Shown here: positions 45,153 to 56,782 of the stretch, in pieces | How positions within the stretch are numbered: position 1 is the first letter of the stretch | How the letters are laid out: each line of letters opens with the position of its first letter | NCBI GenBank assembly: GCA_007844125.1 | Contig: CM017571.1 | Span: 3,072,088 to 3,136,087 of the forward strand | Direction: 5' to 3' | From: Sinonovacula constricta | Taxonomy: Eukaryota > Mollusca > Bivalvia > Cardiida > Solecurtidae | Length of the DNA stretch: 64,000 nt | Translations under genes and position numbers: made by a program | The notes under the pieces: generated by a model | Told to the model about the DNA's origin: nothing | Seen by the model: only the letters and a program-made list of their open reading frames with translations | The model's database searches: none

Positions 45153-47088
45153 GAAACATTTGTGACTGAATTCGAAAGGAATAGATCTAGATGGTAAGGT
45201 CAATGGCCAAGAGATCCTAAACAAAGATCGGGTGATATCAAATAAACCAACTTTAAGTCACTTGTAGAGGACCAGGACCAAATGTTATAAAACTTTGAGC
45301 CAATTAACGTCAGAGAATCAGAGCTGATTGGCTGAGTTCAGAATTGAATTATAAACATGGTGACTCAGATGCTTGCAGATGGTCTGAGACTCAAGCTTTA
45401 AAATGATAAGCGTGGACCCTGGTTTCATTTATTACTGAGCTTAGAAATGATAATGAATTAATCCAGGTAGGAATACAAGATTAAGCAAGAAAAATCCATA
45501 ATAATAGGTAAATCTAAGTCTCCACACAATTCATGATGGTACGCGTTTAAAAGCAGAGAGCCCCAGGATGCCTATCATCTCATCATATGATAATCGTTAG
45601 ATATAGAATAACATGTAGTTAGTTTAGCTTAAGTTTGTAAGTTTTCAAGCACTTTCTATTCTTATTTTCAGACCAGACAAGAGAATTCATGTTTAATTGA
45701 TTATATGCATATTTTTCTCATTTTATTTTAAAATTTTATGGCATATCACAGAAAATTTATTGCCATTTTGATCTAATAGCACAAATTATCTTTTAAAAGG
45801 AACCTAAGGTCAACTTATGATAAGACATCAGCCATTTAATGTGTCCGCCATATTGCAAACATCAATATTATTATCTATTCATAATTTTTATCAGTGCTTT
45901 TAGGTGCAGATAAATATGCATTTTTAAGATTAATATCTATAAGCATTCAATTTAAATGCCAAAAACCTTAAGCTTATCTATAAGCCATACATATGTAGTT
46001 TTTACCCACCATTCTAAGCATGAATTCAAGATGGCTGACACTCATATACAAAGTGTAATCAGGCATACAGTTTTTGTGACACATAGTATCATTTGGTATT
46101 CATTTTCCATTCATAAAGAAATACTTTACAACTACTCTAGCCTATAAATGTGTGTGAAATGAAAGGAAAGAGATTTTTAATAAGCAATCTAACTGCACAT
46201 GAGCAAAGGATGAAAGCAATGAGCTGTCAGTGGTTGACACTGGTATCTTTATATGAATTGGCATGCACATTGTTGTATGAGCACTAAATAAAAAGCTGAG
46301 GTTAAATAATTTAAAAAATAGTGTCTTATTTTGGTTCATCTTTCATTTGATACATGCAATGATTCTATTTTTTTTATTTGTTTGTTCTGTTAAACTTGTG
46401 TTCTTTCTACCATCTTAAAGTCATAAGAAAAGCAAAAGAAGATGTTCATCCAATTAAATCAACAAAAGCAGACATCAGTCAATAAAGCACTCACATTTAT
46501 AGCAATGTCTTAATGTGCATTAATCATAAGCAATTCCGAGGACAAGTAAATATTTGACATCAACCTTCAAACCATATCCCTGCATTACTGGTCAATTTAC
46601 CATCATTATAATATGACAAAATAACGGAGAATGTAAATTGTGTTGCAATTTGCATACATAACCTTTCAATAAAACAACACCCAAAATTTCAAAAAGAAAA
46701 TCAAAGTTCCAAAAGCAATGAAAGCTCTGCTGCATTGTATTCTAAATCCGAATGAATAAATATTTTTTACTAGGTAATACATTTAAAGGAATATCTTTTT
46801 TCCATTCTCATTTTCTAATTTTTCTTAATTCACTATAGTCTCAGGTCCGGATTCAGCACATATCTGACAAATGTATATGACATATTGTAATTTCTTCTTG
46901 AAAACCCTGAAATGCTGTTCCATGTACTCATCGGAATGCCTGTACTTTAGAGTTTGACTGACATTTAAACAATGTTTTCTTAATGGAATGTATAGTTTTG
47001 TTGAGAAATTAGACTTGCTAAGTAAATGTCACTTATTGGGGAGTTAAGGCCAAGTTGGAATTTAAACATTATACATGTATTTGATTCA
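45153..47088. other. AT-rich stretch without recognised feature
   Basis: Almost 2 kb. Open frames at 45956 and 46142 lack domains. No repeat family recognised. Confidence 0.4.
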
Positions 47089-47100
47089 AGCAAACTGTTA

Positions 47101-47383
47101 CGATTTCGATTTGCAATTTGCGGGCATTTTGCCGATACTGTGCAGCGACATTTCTATCATTATAGCACAGGGGCACTAATGAGGTGCCCAAGGACTGAAC
47201 CCGGCCAGTCCATGATACTGACACCGACAAGTCAGGCGTAATGCTGTCCCCTTAGCCCAGAGCGTTAGGAGGGAAGCCACTTCTATCAACTTTAAAGTCT
47301 TTGGTTTGACCCGGCCGGGGTTCGAACCCGCGACCTCCCAATCCGCAAGCCAATGCTCTACCACCTGAGCTATTGCGGCCGGT
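47101..47383 (-). mobile_element. SINE-2 with perfect 12-bp target duplication
   Basis: Flanked by AGCAAACTGTTA at 47089-47100 and 47384-47395. It is the reverse of the 42118 copy: minus-strand head CCGGCCGCAATAGCTCAGGT with a GGGTTCGAACCCC B box (closer to the consensus GGTTCGANTCC than the other copy), then CAAAGACTTTAAAGTTG. The 70-codon minus-strand frame is simply the SINE head translated. Confidence 0.95.
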
Positions 47384-47476
47384 AGCAAACTGTTAAAACA
47401 GAATGAATCAGGACTTGTTTGTGACTCTTAACCCTTGAGGTCCTCACTGCTTGGGTTTAAGCCCCAGTAGGTGCAT

Positions 47477-47756
47477 CAGTCTTCACGAAAGAAATTTAAA
47501 AACACTGGATCCTCGGTCCACCAAACTGGCAATAACTACTGGACAGGACCGAATTTTACTGGACCAGCCAATTTTGGCATTTTGACAACAAAGGTTATTA
47601 AGCTAACTGAGAAGTAATTAGTGATTGGGTTCAGTAAAAGGCTGTTTAGCATTGTTTAGTTTAGCAGAATTTTTATAATAATGTGGCTTAAACTTCTGGT
47701 AGACTGTCAGTCCATTTAACTTCTACAATTTAAAGTTTCGACCAACAGAGATTTTG
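47477..47756. mobile_element. Possible hAT-like element (tentative)
   Basis: CAGTCTTCACGAAAGAAATT at the left and TTTCGACCAACAG at the right resemble the ends of the nested element at 19159. ACTGGACAGGACCGAATTTT and ACTGGACCAGCC near the left and GGGCCATGGTCCACTGG just past the right (47766-47782) give partial inverted symmetry. No target duplication was found, so boundaries are uncertain. Confidence 0.35.
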
Positions 47757-48859
47757 GTGGCCTTGGGCCATGGTCCACTGGGCTTTGTTGAAGACTGCGA
47801 CATGAACCTCCTTGTTAGAGGTTTTGCAGGTTATTTGTGCTTCTTCAAAGATTTCGCTGTTTTATGGACAATATGAGGAACAAGAAACATGGCCATGACA
47901 GGAAACTAGGTTTTCAACGATTTAACAATTAAACACAAATTATTATGCTTAAAATGTTTTTCTATTTTAAGCAACAGCGACCTTGACCTTCTGGTCCCAA
48001 GTCTGATCCCAAGCTAGGTCTTCAGCAAGACTGGTTTTTCTAAACTGAAGTTGTTGACCAGAAATTCTCTGTTTGATGTGGCCTGCCAGCCCAAACGCTC
48101 CCCCCAACCGACCGCCTGCCATACCCCAATCTAATAACCAGGATTTTTGTTGAAAACCTGGTTAAAAATGTGTCATTGTGATGATAACAACACTGTAATG
48201 CTGATACTATTTTTCATTGATATATAGCATTTAGATGAGAAAGAAATGAAGAAATATGCCGTTTTAATCATAGCAAGGCATAGTTATAATGTTTACAGGA
48301 AGTTAAGGATGTGCTGGAGTTAACATGTTATACATGTTTTATTCAAGTAAACACCTTAACCTGACAGCAATTAGACCCAGACCCTGAGGTTGACCCATAC
48401 ACTGAAGGCATATTTATCTTTCAAAATGATCATATATGATTTGTTAAGCCTTCTGCATGACAATGCACCTTAAATGCATTGAAAAACTGACGTCCATAGA
48501 TGTTTAAAGTAAGACATCAACACAACTTTTTAAGTTCATCACACAAGAAAGGATTGTAACTTACAAGTCAAGCATATTCTATAACCCATTTAAGGCAAAT
48601 TCTTTAAAGAAGTCACTTGTTCATACCACCCAATAACCCCTTTCTTAATTAGGAGATTTTTGAGTCTGATAAAAAAATGGAGGCCATTTGCTTAATTCAC
48701 AAGCCACTTCTAATTTCACGCAAGTATAAATCATTTCAATACATGAAATTTAAGCTTTCTATAATAGAAGCCAGTTAGATTTAGAAATGTTAATAAGGAA
48801 AGTTAAAAAGACAACAGTAACAATTCTGACATATGTGGCCTGGTGTACACAATTTACAT
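47757..48859. other. No recognised feature
   Basis: Mixed composition, with a C-rich patch CGCTCCCCCCAACCGACC near 48094. Nothing recognised. Confidence 0.4.
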
Positions 48860-50842
48860 TTAAAGGTGGTATCAATTTGCCCATTTTAAATACACAAACC
48901 AATATCTAACCACTGTTTTGGGGACTTTGGTCATACTTTATGTATGAACCCATTCTTTAGTCATTATAAAGATGATCTTGATAACTAACTTTAAACAATG
49001 TACTAATCGCAACAAGAATACTCTAACGTTCAGTCTTTCAAACTCTTTCAAAAGTGCCAAAGTGATCTCTGCTAAAAATAGATTATGATGTCAGTGTGGC
49101 TTACCAGGATATCTATATAAAAGTAAGTGGTCAGGTGGTACCAGGATATCTATATAAAAGTAAGTGGTCAGGTGGTACCAGTATATCTATATAAAAGTAA
49201 GTGGTCAGGTGGTACCAGGATATCTATATAAAAGTAAATGGTCAGGTGGTACCAGGATATCTATATAAAAGTAAGTGGTCAGGTGGTACCAGGATATCTA
49301 TATAAAAGTAAGTGGTCAGGTGGTACCAGGATATCTATATAAAAGTAAGTGGTCAGTTGGTACCAGGATATCTATATAAAAGTAAGTGGTCAGGTGGTAC
49401 CAGGATATCTATATAAAAGTAAGTGGTCAGGTGGTACCAGGATATCTATATAAAAGTAAGTGGTCAGGTGGTACCAGGATATCTATATAAAAGTAAGTGG
49501 TCAGGTGGTACCAGGATATCTATATAAAAGTAAGTGGTCAGGTGGTACCAGGATATCTATATAAAAGTAAGTGGTCAGGTGGTACCAGGATATCTATATA
49601 AAAGTAAGTGGTCGGGTGGTACCAGGATATCTATATAAAAGTAAGTGGTCAGGTGGTACCAGGATATCTATATAAAAGTAAGTGGTCAGGTGGTACCAGG
49701 ATATCTATATAAAAGTAAGTGGTCAGTTGGTACCAGGATATCTATATAAAAATAATTGGTCAGGTGGTACCAGGATATCTATATAAAAATAATTGGTCAG
49801 GTGGTACCAGGATATCTATATAAAAGTAAGTGGTCAGTTGGTACCAGGATATCTATATAAAAGTAAGTGGTCAGTTGGTACCAGGATATCTATATAAAAG
49901 TAAGTGGTCAGGTGGTACCAGGATATCTATATAAAAGTAAGTGGTCAGGTGGTACCAGGATATCTATATAAAAGTAAGTGGTCAGTTGGTACCAGGATAT
50001 CTATATAAAAATAATTGGTCAGGTGGTACCAGGATATCTATATAAAAATAATTGGTCAGGTGGTACCAGGATATCTATATAAAAGTAAGTGGTCAGTTGG
50101 TACCAGGATATCTATATAAAAGTAAGTGGTCAGTTGGTACCAGGATATCTATATAAAAGTAAGTGGTCAGGTGGTACCAGGATATCTATATAAAAGTAAT
50201 TGGTCAGGTGGTACCAGGATATCTATATAAAAGTAAGTGGTCAGAGTGGCTTACCAGGATATCTATATAAAAGTAAGTGGTCAGGTGGTACCAGGATATC
50301 TATATAAAAGTAAGTGGTCAGGTGGTACCAGGATATCTATATAAAAGTAAGTGGACAGGTGGTACCAGGATATCTATATAAAAGTAAGTGGTCAGGTGGT
50401 ACCAGGATATCTATATAAAAGTAAGTGGTCTTGTGGTACCAGGATATCTATATAAAAGTAAGTGGTCAGGTGGTACCAGGATATCTATATAAAAGTAAGT
50501 GGTCAGGTGGTACCAGGATATCTATATAAAAGTAAGTGGTCAGGTGGTACCAGGATATCTATATAAAAGTAAGTGGTCAGGTGGTACCAGGATATCTATA
50601 TAAAAGTAAGTGGTCAGGTGGTACCAGGATATCTATATAAAAGTAAGTGGTCGGTGGTTTTCCAAGTTTAGAAATAACTATCTCTGCAGCGTTGCTCGGA
50701 TAGGAAACACATGTTTGCAATGACAAGTGGGGATTTATCATTGGCATCAATGAACAGTATTTTGCAAGGTCTTTTCAGGTAACAATTATTTGGTCATCTT
50801 AGAAAAAATGTTTTGGACCATGCTGTCGGATACCACCTTTAA
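48860..50842 (+). mobile_element. MITE-1 copy inflated by an internal satellite
   Basis: The left end is TTTAAAGGTGGTATCAATTT and the right end CTGTCGGATACCACCTTTAA. The flanks hold normal MITE-1 words: GTGATCTCTGCTAAAAATAG just before the array, and TCTGCAGCGTTGCTCGGATA, GGAAACACATGTTTGC and TCTTTTCAGGTAACAATTAT after it. The array occupies the place of the GTGGTCACATGGTTTTC segment. Without the array the element would be about 430 bp, in line with its relatives. Confidence 0.92.
49104..50655. repeat. 37-bp satellite array, about 42 units, inside MITE-1
   Basis: The unit is CCAGGATATCTATATAAAAG plus TAAGTGGTCAGGTGGTA, 37 bp, repeated for about 1552 bp. Variants (GTCAGTTGG, AAAATAATTGG, GTCTTGTGG, GTCGGGTGG) are scattered. 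One unit at about 50240 reads GTCAGAGTGGCTTACCAGG, like the entry into the first unit (GTCAGTGTGGCTTACCAGG), suggesting re-amplification of a larger block. Blocks with paired AATAATTGG units recur near 49750 and 50010. Each unit contains TATATAAAAG (TATA-box-like), AAAAGTAAGT (donor-like) and EcoRV and KpnI sites. Confidence 0.97.
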
Positions 50843-51604
50843 AACATGACAATATTTATCTAAAAATCATTCTCAGTCATTGTTTTTCTCTTAAAAGTTA
50901 AGTATTTGATTCTTGTGTTGAATGTTTGAAGATCTGTACCACCATGTACTCAAAGTGTAGCTTATAGGAACCTGAAGCCGCACATTGGTAAATGGTCAAT
51001 ACAGCTTTGCAAACCAATTTAATTATAGACAAGAGGTTTTTAGATTAGATTTTTAATAACTGACACAATTATAGTACAGACAAAACTACATCAATGGTAA
51101 GGTGAGTAAAATTTTATGCAGTCTTTGGAGCTATATAACTGATCAATTATAGAGTAAAAAGAAATTCCCACTTTAATGAAAATGAGCAGAAAGAAATAAT
51201 CACACCAAAGAAGTTCTTATTACAAAAAACCTTTGTTATATTGTATTACCTGAATACTACCAATTATGCTTTTTGATTATTTTACCATAATCATGTACAC
51301 TTAGGCAATGGGACAAAGAAGGTTTCAAGTTTGAAAGATTTTTTATGTAAAGTTATAGAAATACTTAACATGCATGCCATTGAAGAACTTGTTTAGACTT
51401 GCAAATGAAAACAACCATTTAAAAAAATCAGTAGGTATTCTGCTTTTAACACAATTTATCGTAAGTTGTTAATGAAGCCACGTACTGATACTGTTGCAAT
51501 GAAAATTATATTTACAAATCAAAAGCGTCAGAATTGTATAACTTAAAAAAACACATGCATCATAACAACTCAGAAATCAACATTATCTAAATCAAAAGTC
51601 TATC
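50843..51604. other. No recognised feature
   Basis: AT-rich spacer; nothing recognised. Confidence 0.4.
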
Positions 51605-51810
51605 GAAATGATGAAAAATGTTGTGAAATAATGTGAAATGTTGTGAAATAATGTGAAATGTTGTGAAATAATGTGAAATAATGTGAAATGATGTGAAATA
51701 ATGTGAAATGTTGTGAAATAATGTGAAATAATGTGAAATAATGTGGAATGATGTAAAATATTGTGAAATAATGTGAAATGATTTGAAATGATGCGAAATG
51801 ATATGAATTG
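51605..51810. repeat. 10-bp tandem repeat (GTGAAATAAT/GTGAAATGTT)
   Basis: About 20 units of GTGAAATAAT, GTGAAATGTT or GTGAAATGAT in tandem, degenerating at the ends into GCGAAATGAT and ATGAATTG. Confidence 0.95.
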
Positions 51811-52520
51811 TACCTGAAAATCAGATTGAGGTCAATATCTCTGATGCTGTAATTATGCTTACATGAGGCATTCGAACAGTTACAGTACAGAGCAAAAAAA
51901 TAGTGCTGCGACCTTTAAACAAACACTGCATTGTCTAACCAAAACACTCAAGATTTAGAACAAATGAAAATGTCCAATATCTGGAGACAATTCATCATAA
52001 ATTTGCTATATCCGCTAAATTGTACCCTCACAATAATTGATGGCCTGGGCAGGACTCTGTCTACAGGACGACTAACTTCTTCACATGGAGTGTTCTTCAT
52101 GACGATTATCAAGATAATGCCTCCACAATCTAGACATTGAGGCTATGCCCAACGAACTTGATGTACCCCTCAAGTATGACCCTTGTTGTCACACAGACCA
52201 ATTTATGAATGAGTGTGGATGGAAAAAAAAATGCAGTCTCAATATAATGAAGAAAAAAAACAGATTTGTAAACTAGGTGTTAAGTTGTATTTCAAGACCA
52301 AAGTTTGTTGTCCCACTTTCCCTTTGCACTTGCTGTCAATAAAACTGTAACAATCGTTTGATTTATTTACTGTCTGTAATGTTAGATAAGGAAACGTAAC
52401 AGGAGTAAAAAAAATGTGCAGGAGTCTAACAGGACTGAAACACCAAACCTTCATTGTGCCAGTTAATAATGCTTTACCAACATGCTATAAAATGCAGAGT
52501 GAATGAAATAACCAGTATTA
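51811..52520. other. No recognised feature
   Basis: AT-rich. A 69-codon plus-strand frame at 51931 has no domain. Confidence 0.4.
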
Positions 52521-52690
52521 GCGAGTGTTCATAGTGTGGTGGTTTTTTAGTTGGTCTCCAGATCAGTGTCCCCGAGAGCCCTAATCAACAACAAGATGTC
52601 AGTCCTTGTGCAAGACTGCTTTCTACAAATTGCTCCAGGACATTACTATCTGAGTACTGGTTCTACCTAGTAAGTGGGCAGTTTACCAGG
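52521..52690 (+). mobile_element. Diverged SINE-3 copy
   Basis: GCGAGTGTTCATAGTGTGGT, CTCCAGATCAGTGTCCCCGA, GTGCAAGACTGCTTTCTAC, TGCTCCAGGACATTACTATC and TGAGTACTGGTTCTACC are collinear with the minus-strand reading of 57792-57963. The A and B boxes have decayed. Confidence 0.65.
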
Positions 52691-53199
52691 TTTAATATAA
52701 TTTGAAATATATTGTTTCTCAAGGGACATAAAAAACAACAACAACAAATGTTCAATTACATTTATATACAGACAACTGGGCTGAGAAAGAATTTCAGACA
52801 TTTATGAGAACCTTACAACGATGTGAGGTCGACCCTTTAATTCAACATTCTTGCAAAAAAACAACAGAAACTTACACTCATCCCAGCAAATTAAGCTCTG
52901 ATGTCTCGTTATTTCAATGAATGAGTATTAAACACTATATAAAGTTATGACATATATGCCTTTTACTTGGCTTGAACAGTAAGTTCTTGTCTGAAAATGG
53001 CCACTTTGGTTAGCATTTTTTGATAAGTATGATATGATGACATCCCAGTGATTAGATACTTGACTTCAGTGAAGTTGGAGTGTTTGTTATAAGAACTTTT
53101 AAGTGGAATGAGTATTAAGTTGGTTGTTTTTATTTGTAAACCATTCACAACTGATATTTGTTCATTTTTTAAATACGTTGCAGAGACCAGTTATGGTCA

Positions 53200-53790
53200 T
53201 TTTAGCAACATCCACTTATTTCAGTGGTGGAAGGCCCCACACAAATTTCTGAGTCGAACCACCTCTGGAGACCTTTCCACATTAATAAGGAAATAAGACA
53301 AAGTCCTTTGAGCATCAGAACATATACCAAAATTTGAAAAAGCACAGGACAAAGGTATTCACATGCAAGCCATATGTAAAAGTGAGAACAAATCTGTGAT
53401 GAATCATTAAACAAAAAGAGCAAACCCAACAGTTTACAGCTTGGAAAGGTCAGTCAGTGAAAGGGACCAACTGGGGTTCTTAAACTGTTCTACAGAGCTC
53501 TAACCTCGCATTTCCTGAGGGGTTTCTCAAATGCAAGCAAGAAAAGAAAACCGATCTATGTGAATAAAAAATGTCCAAGCGCTAATGTTTTCTTTGATAA
53601 GTTATGCAGTCAGTAAAAGAAAGGAGTGAAATTACTGGAAAAAAAACACATTGTATTTAGAAGAAAAGTATTATTTCTACTAGAAGAACTACACAAATGA
53701 CTGGACTCAAACCCACACCATGAGAGACTAAGCAGTCAGAGGAGTTATAATTCCACTACCCTACCACTACTTCACAGTGGCCCCTCATTT
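53200..53790 (-). mobile_element. Composite: SINE-5 arms around REP-E copy 2
   Basis: The left portion (53205-53270: ATTTCAGTGGTGGAAGGCCC, GAGTCGAACCACC) matches the SINE-5 tail. The right portion (53695-53790: AATGACTGGACTCAAACCCA, CCATGAGAGACTAAGCAGTC, CACTTCACAGTGG) matches the SINE-5 tRNA-like head region at 23455-23546. Between them 53296-53605 is the second REP-E copy. Either REP-E is the internal body of a long SINE, or it inserted into one. Stops interrupt the frame that stays open at 8150. Confidence 0.6.
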
Positions 53791-54360
53791 ATGAATTGAA
53801 TCTGGTGTATGGCAGTAGTTATATAGTATCATCATCAACAGCTGCAGTTCGTGGATGCTTCAATTTTTTGGTCAAATACAGACTATGTGCTTGGATTAAA
53901 CCACAATTAGTGTTGCCTTCTCTGTGATATCTTGCTGTGAAGATGTACATAAATGACTTGCGATAAAATGCTAACTTGAAGTAGATATATAGTGCCATCT
54001 TTACTGTGATATATAGCTGCGGCAACCTGTATTGCCATTTTACACCTTAACATAAGCAAAGGAAGCTTTACCAATTTTACACAATGCTGTAAACTGTCCC
54101 TGAGGGAACTGTATTAGTTATATTGTTTGGCAGCAAATGGCCTTTTTCAAGAGTAAAACACCAACAATTGCTCTCTTTACATATTTGCAAATGTTCATGG
54201 GCGGTGCCATATTAGGAAACCAGTTTTACCAATTTTAGATGGCGCCAATGGCTGATGAGTAAGAGTTGCTGACTTGTAACAGCTCAGTCCCTCATCCTGT
54301 CGGTTCATAGCACAGTTGAGGCAACAACTTCTATTTGGAAAGTCTTCCAGCTGACCTGCA
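53791..54360. other. No recognised feature
   Basis: Mixed composition. Words such as GTAGATATATAGTGCCATCT near 53980 faintly recall the SINE-1 body (GCAGATATAGTGCTGCC). Not resolved. Confidence 0.35.
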
Positions 54361-54440
54361 CTGCACCAGTCGTTTCTTCCGAGACATATGTATGGGGTGT
54401 TCCTCCCTTAGCAACTGCTGGATGTTGCCAACATGATAAT
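54361..54440 (+). mobile_element. SINE tail fragment
   Basis: CCAGTCGTTTCTTCCGAGAC, ATATGTATGGGGTGTTCCTC and AACTGCTGGATGTTGCCAAC match the conserved tail seen at 20200, 23378 and 36595. The upstream GAGTTGCTGACTTGTAACAG and TGTCGGTTCATAGCAC (54260-54315) may be a decayed tRNA-like head of the same copy. Confidence 0.55.
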
Positions 54441-54761
54441 AATTGAAATGGTTCAATGTATAAAAAAATCCACTTTGAGAGACTAAGACAAGTTTTGGCC
54501 TATATTATCAAAATCACATTCCTTAAAGTTAAAAGGATTAGTCATTCTTAAAGTTATAGGTATTTCAATTAATTGCTTTAAACCTAAAATTTAGTGATGT
54601 ATGACTTGAATCATATATCACAAGTGCATAAAATCATATCTATGAATATTTAGGTGACAGATCTACCTGGATATATTTTATTGCACTATCCTTCATTTTC
54701 AATTTTTGCTGAAAAACCTTATTCAGCTCTTAGCCAGGTACGCATGTATTGCTTTAACAAA

Positions 54762-54963
54762 CATGTGAACTCTCCCGCTTTTGGAGGGAGACTCCCACTT
54801 TCAAGGTTCAAAATTATTTTAAAATGAGGGGTGATTTACATATTTTCAGAAATCTCCCTACTTGGAAACAGATAACTTCTTTCTTTGTTTATATGAAAAT
54901 AACAAATCTCCCACTTGGCAAGTTAAAATCTCCCACTTTGGCCTCAGAAATGGTTCACAGGTA
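54762..54963 (+). mobile_element. MITE-2 copy flanked by 12-bp direct repeats
   Basis: Starts CATGTGAACTCTCCCGCTTT and ends GGTTCACAGGTA. TGCTTTAACAAA occurs immediately on both sides (54750-54761 and 54964-54975), a candidate target duplication. GGTTCAAAATTATTTTAAAA, GGAAACAGATAACTTC and CTCCCACTTTGGCCTCAG are intact. Confidence 0.9.
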
Positions 54964-54975
54964 TGCTTTAACAAA

Positions 54976-55035
54976 GACATGTAGATCCAGCTTGGTGCTG
55001 TCTGATCAGGATCTGCACTATTATATCTTCAGTCT
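54976..55035. repeat. PAL-1-type repeat copy
   Basis: GACATGTAGATCCAGCTTGG, CTGTCTGATCAGGATCTGCA and CTATTATATCTTCAGTCTCT. It directly follows the MITE-2 direct repeat, so the MITE may have inserted next to or within it. Confidence 0.6.
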
Positions 55036-56330
55036 CTAGAAAGATGTCTGCTTCACTAAGCATGAAGTAGTTAGTGAATAATTAAGAATTTAGTATGAAT
55101 AATAAACAAATGTTGCTGTCTTACGGTAAGGAATCAATAAAATTCAGGACAACAACAAAATGCTAGGTTTACCTATTACAACTATCTGCCTTGCAGAACA
55201 AATTTTGTGTGATAAAATCTGTGCATGATTTATTCCACCATTTACACATTGTGTAAATTCCTTCCGGATGTATACCTACACATTTTCAGCAGTCTATGGC
55301 ATATGAGAACACATCGAGCTCATGGAAACAGTATTCTTCTCTCAGTTTGTCTGTAAATTATAAACATATTCCGGCTCCCCTACACAATCACTTTTTCACC
55401 TACCCCCTCCAATTTCTCTTGCCTCCTGCACTACCAACCCTGTTCTGGAAAGCTAAGCACCAAACCCTCTTATCTTTATACAAGAGAGAGTTTCTCTCCA
55501 GCTAAATTTTGTTTTTTTCTTTACTAAACCCTGTATTTATTATACTCAGAGATCCATCTCTCTATGATGATCTGTGAGAATAAGACTGTTTGGTACAGGT
55601 TTTCATTAGTAATGATAATACCAGATTTTCTGTTGAAAATAAAGAGTGGGGTGGCATAGGTCAATTAGGCTTAATTTAGTCGAAACTCCCTCAAAACAAC
55701 CAATTAAACACAATTTTGACAAATGATTTCAATAGCAATTGTTTACATACGAAAACTGATGGCTTTTCTGAGAAATACAGGATATTTTGCTTCTGATTTT
55801 TTCCTCCGATATCTGAACTTCCATTGACAGAATCAGAGTTAATACAGTTTAGCATGGACTTTTTGACAGCATGTAGCAGACACATCATGTATCCTCGATT
55901 CAGAGGCAGACTACAATAAATCAGTATCTAAGATCTGGATAGGCATATGTATACATGTGTTTATTTTCCCTCAAAAATTGCTCTGGTTTACCAGTGGCCT
56001 AGTTTTGACAGAATTTGTTATATATCTGGACTTAGAACCCTTATTAAAAATAAACAAATAGAGTTGGTTGAAGTGTCAACAGTTAAGTCATGTTGACTTA
56101 GGGATGTTATCTGTCTATCTCTGGAGTACTACTTAGTGCTTACCCCAGTTATACAATGATAGTCAAACAACTTATAATGTCGAATGGCATTTATTAAACA
56201 AGAGTAATATATCAGCCAATAAAAAAGTAAAAAAACCCAGCTAATTGGTTAATTGGTTAAGCTAATTGATAGCTTACCAAAAAGCTATGGTAACATTACA
56301 TATTACCAATTTTTAGATACAAAGCTGTAC
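55036..56330. other. No recognised feature
   Basis: AT-rich with a pyrimidine-rich patch at 55370-55440. No exon recognised. Confidence 0.4.
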
Positions 56331-56782
56331 TTAATAGTGGTATCCTACAGCTTGGACCAAAATTTCTTTTCTCAAATTACAAAATAAGTCATTGATCTGA
56401 AAAGTTCCTGCAAAATGCTGTTCATAGATGTCCTAGATCTGTGTGAACAGTCAAGCATAAATCACCACACATCATTGCAAAACAAGTATTTCCTATCCGA
56501 GCAACGCTGCAGAGATAGCTATTTTTAAACTTAGAAAACCATGTGACCACTTACTTTTGAGATCATGTTATAGTCATCTGTGTAATTCGCTCCGACGTCT
56601 ATGTCTATTTTTACAGAGATCGCTATTGTGCTTATTTATAGATTTGGAATGATTGAACTTATCTTAAACCATCTTTACTGATACTAAAGTATGAGTTCAT
56701 GCAGAATTTATGCCATAATTCTAAAAGCAGTGGTAAGGTATGTGCAATTCATATAGGCAAACTGTCATATTCCACCTTTAAA
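56331..56782 (-). mobile_element. MITE-1 copy, about 452 bp, reverse orientation
   Basis: Starts TTAATAGTGGTATCCTACAG and ends ACTGTCATATTCCACCTTTA. Shared words reversed relative to 29289: AAAATGCTGTTCATAGATGT, GTATTTCCTATCCGAGCAAC, GCTGCAGAGATAGCTATTTT, AAACCATGTGACCACTTACT and AGAGATCGC. Confidence 0.9.

Noticed and set aside
47176..47388. 70-codon minus-strand frame
   Set aside because: It is the SINE-2 tRNA-like head translated.
49104..50655. CRISPR-like array
   Set aside because: Units abut with no variable spacers, and the DNA is eukaryotic; this is a satellite. The same holds for the 67-bp array at 1384.
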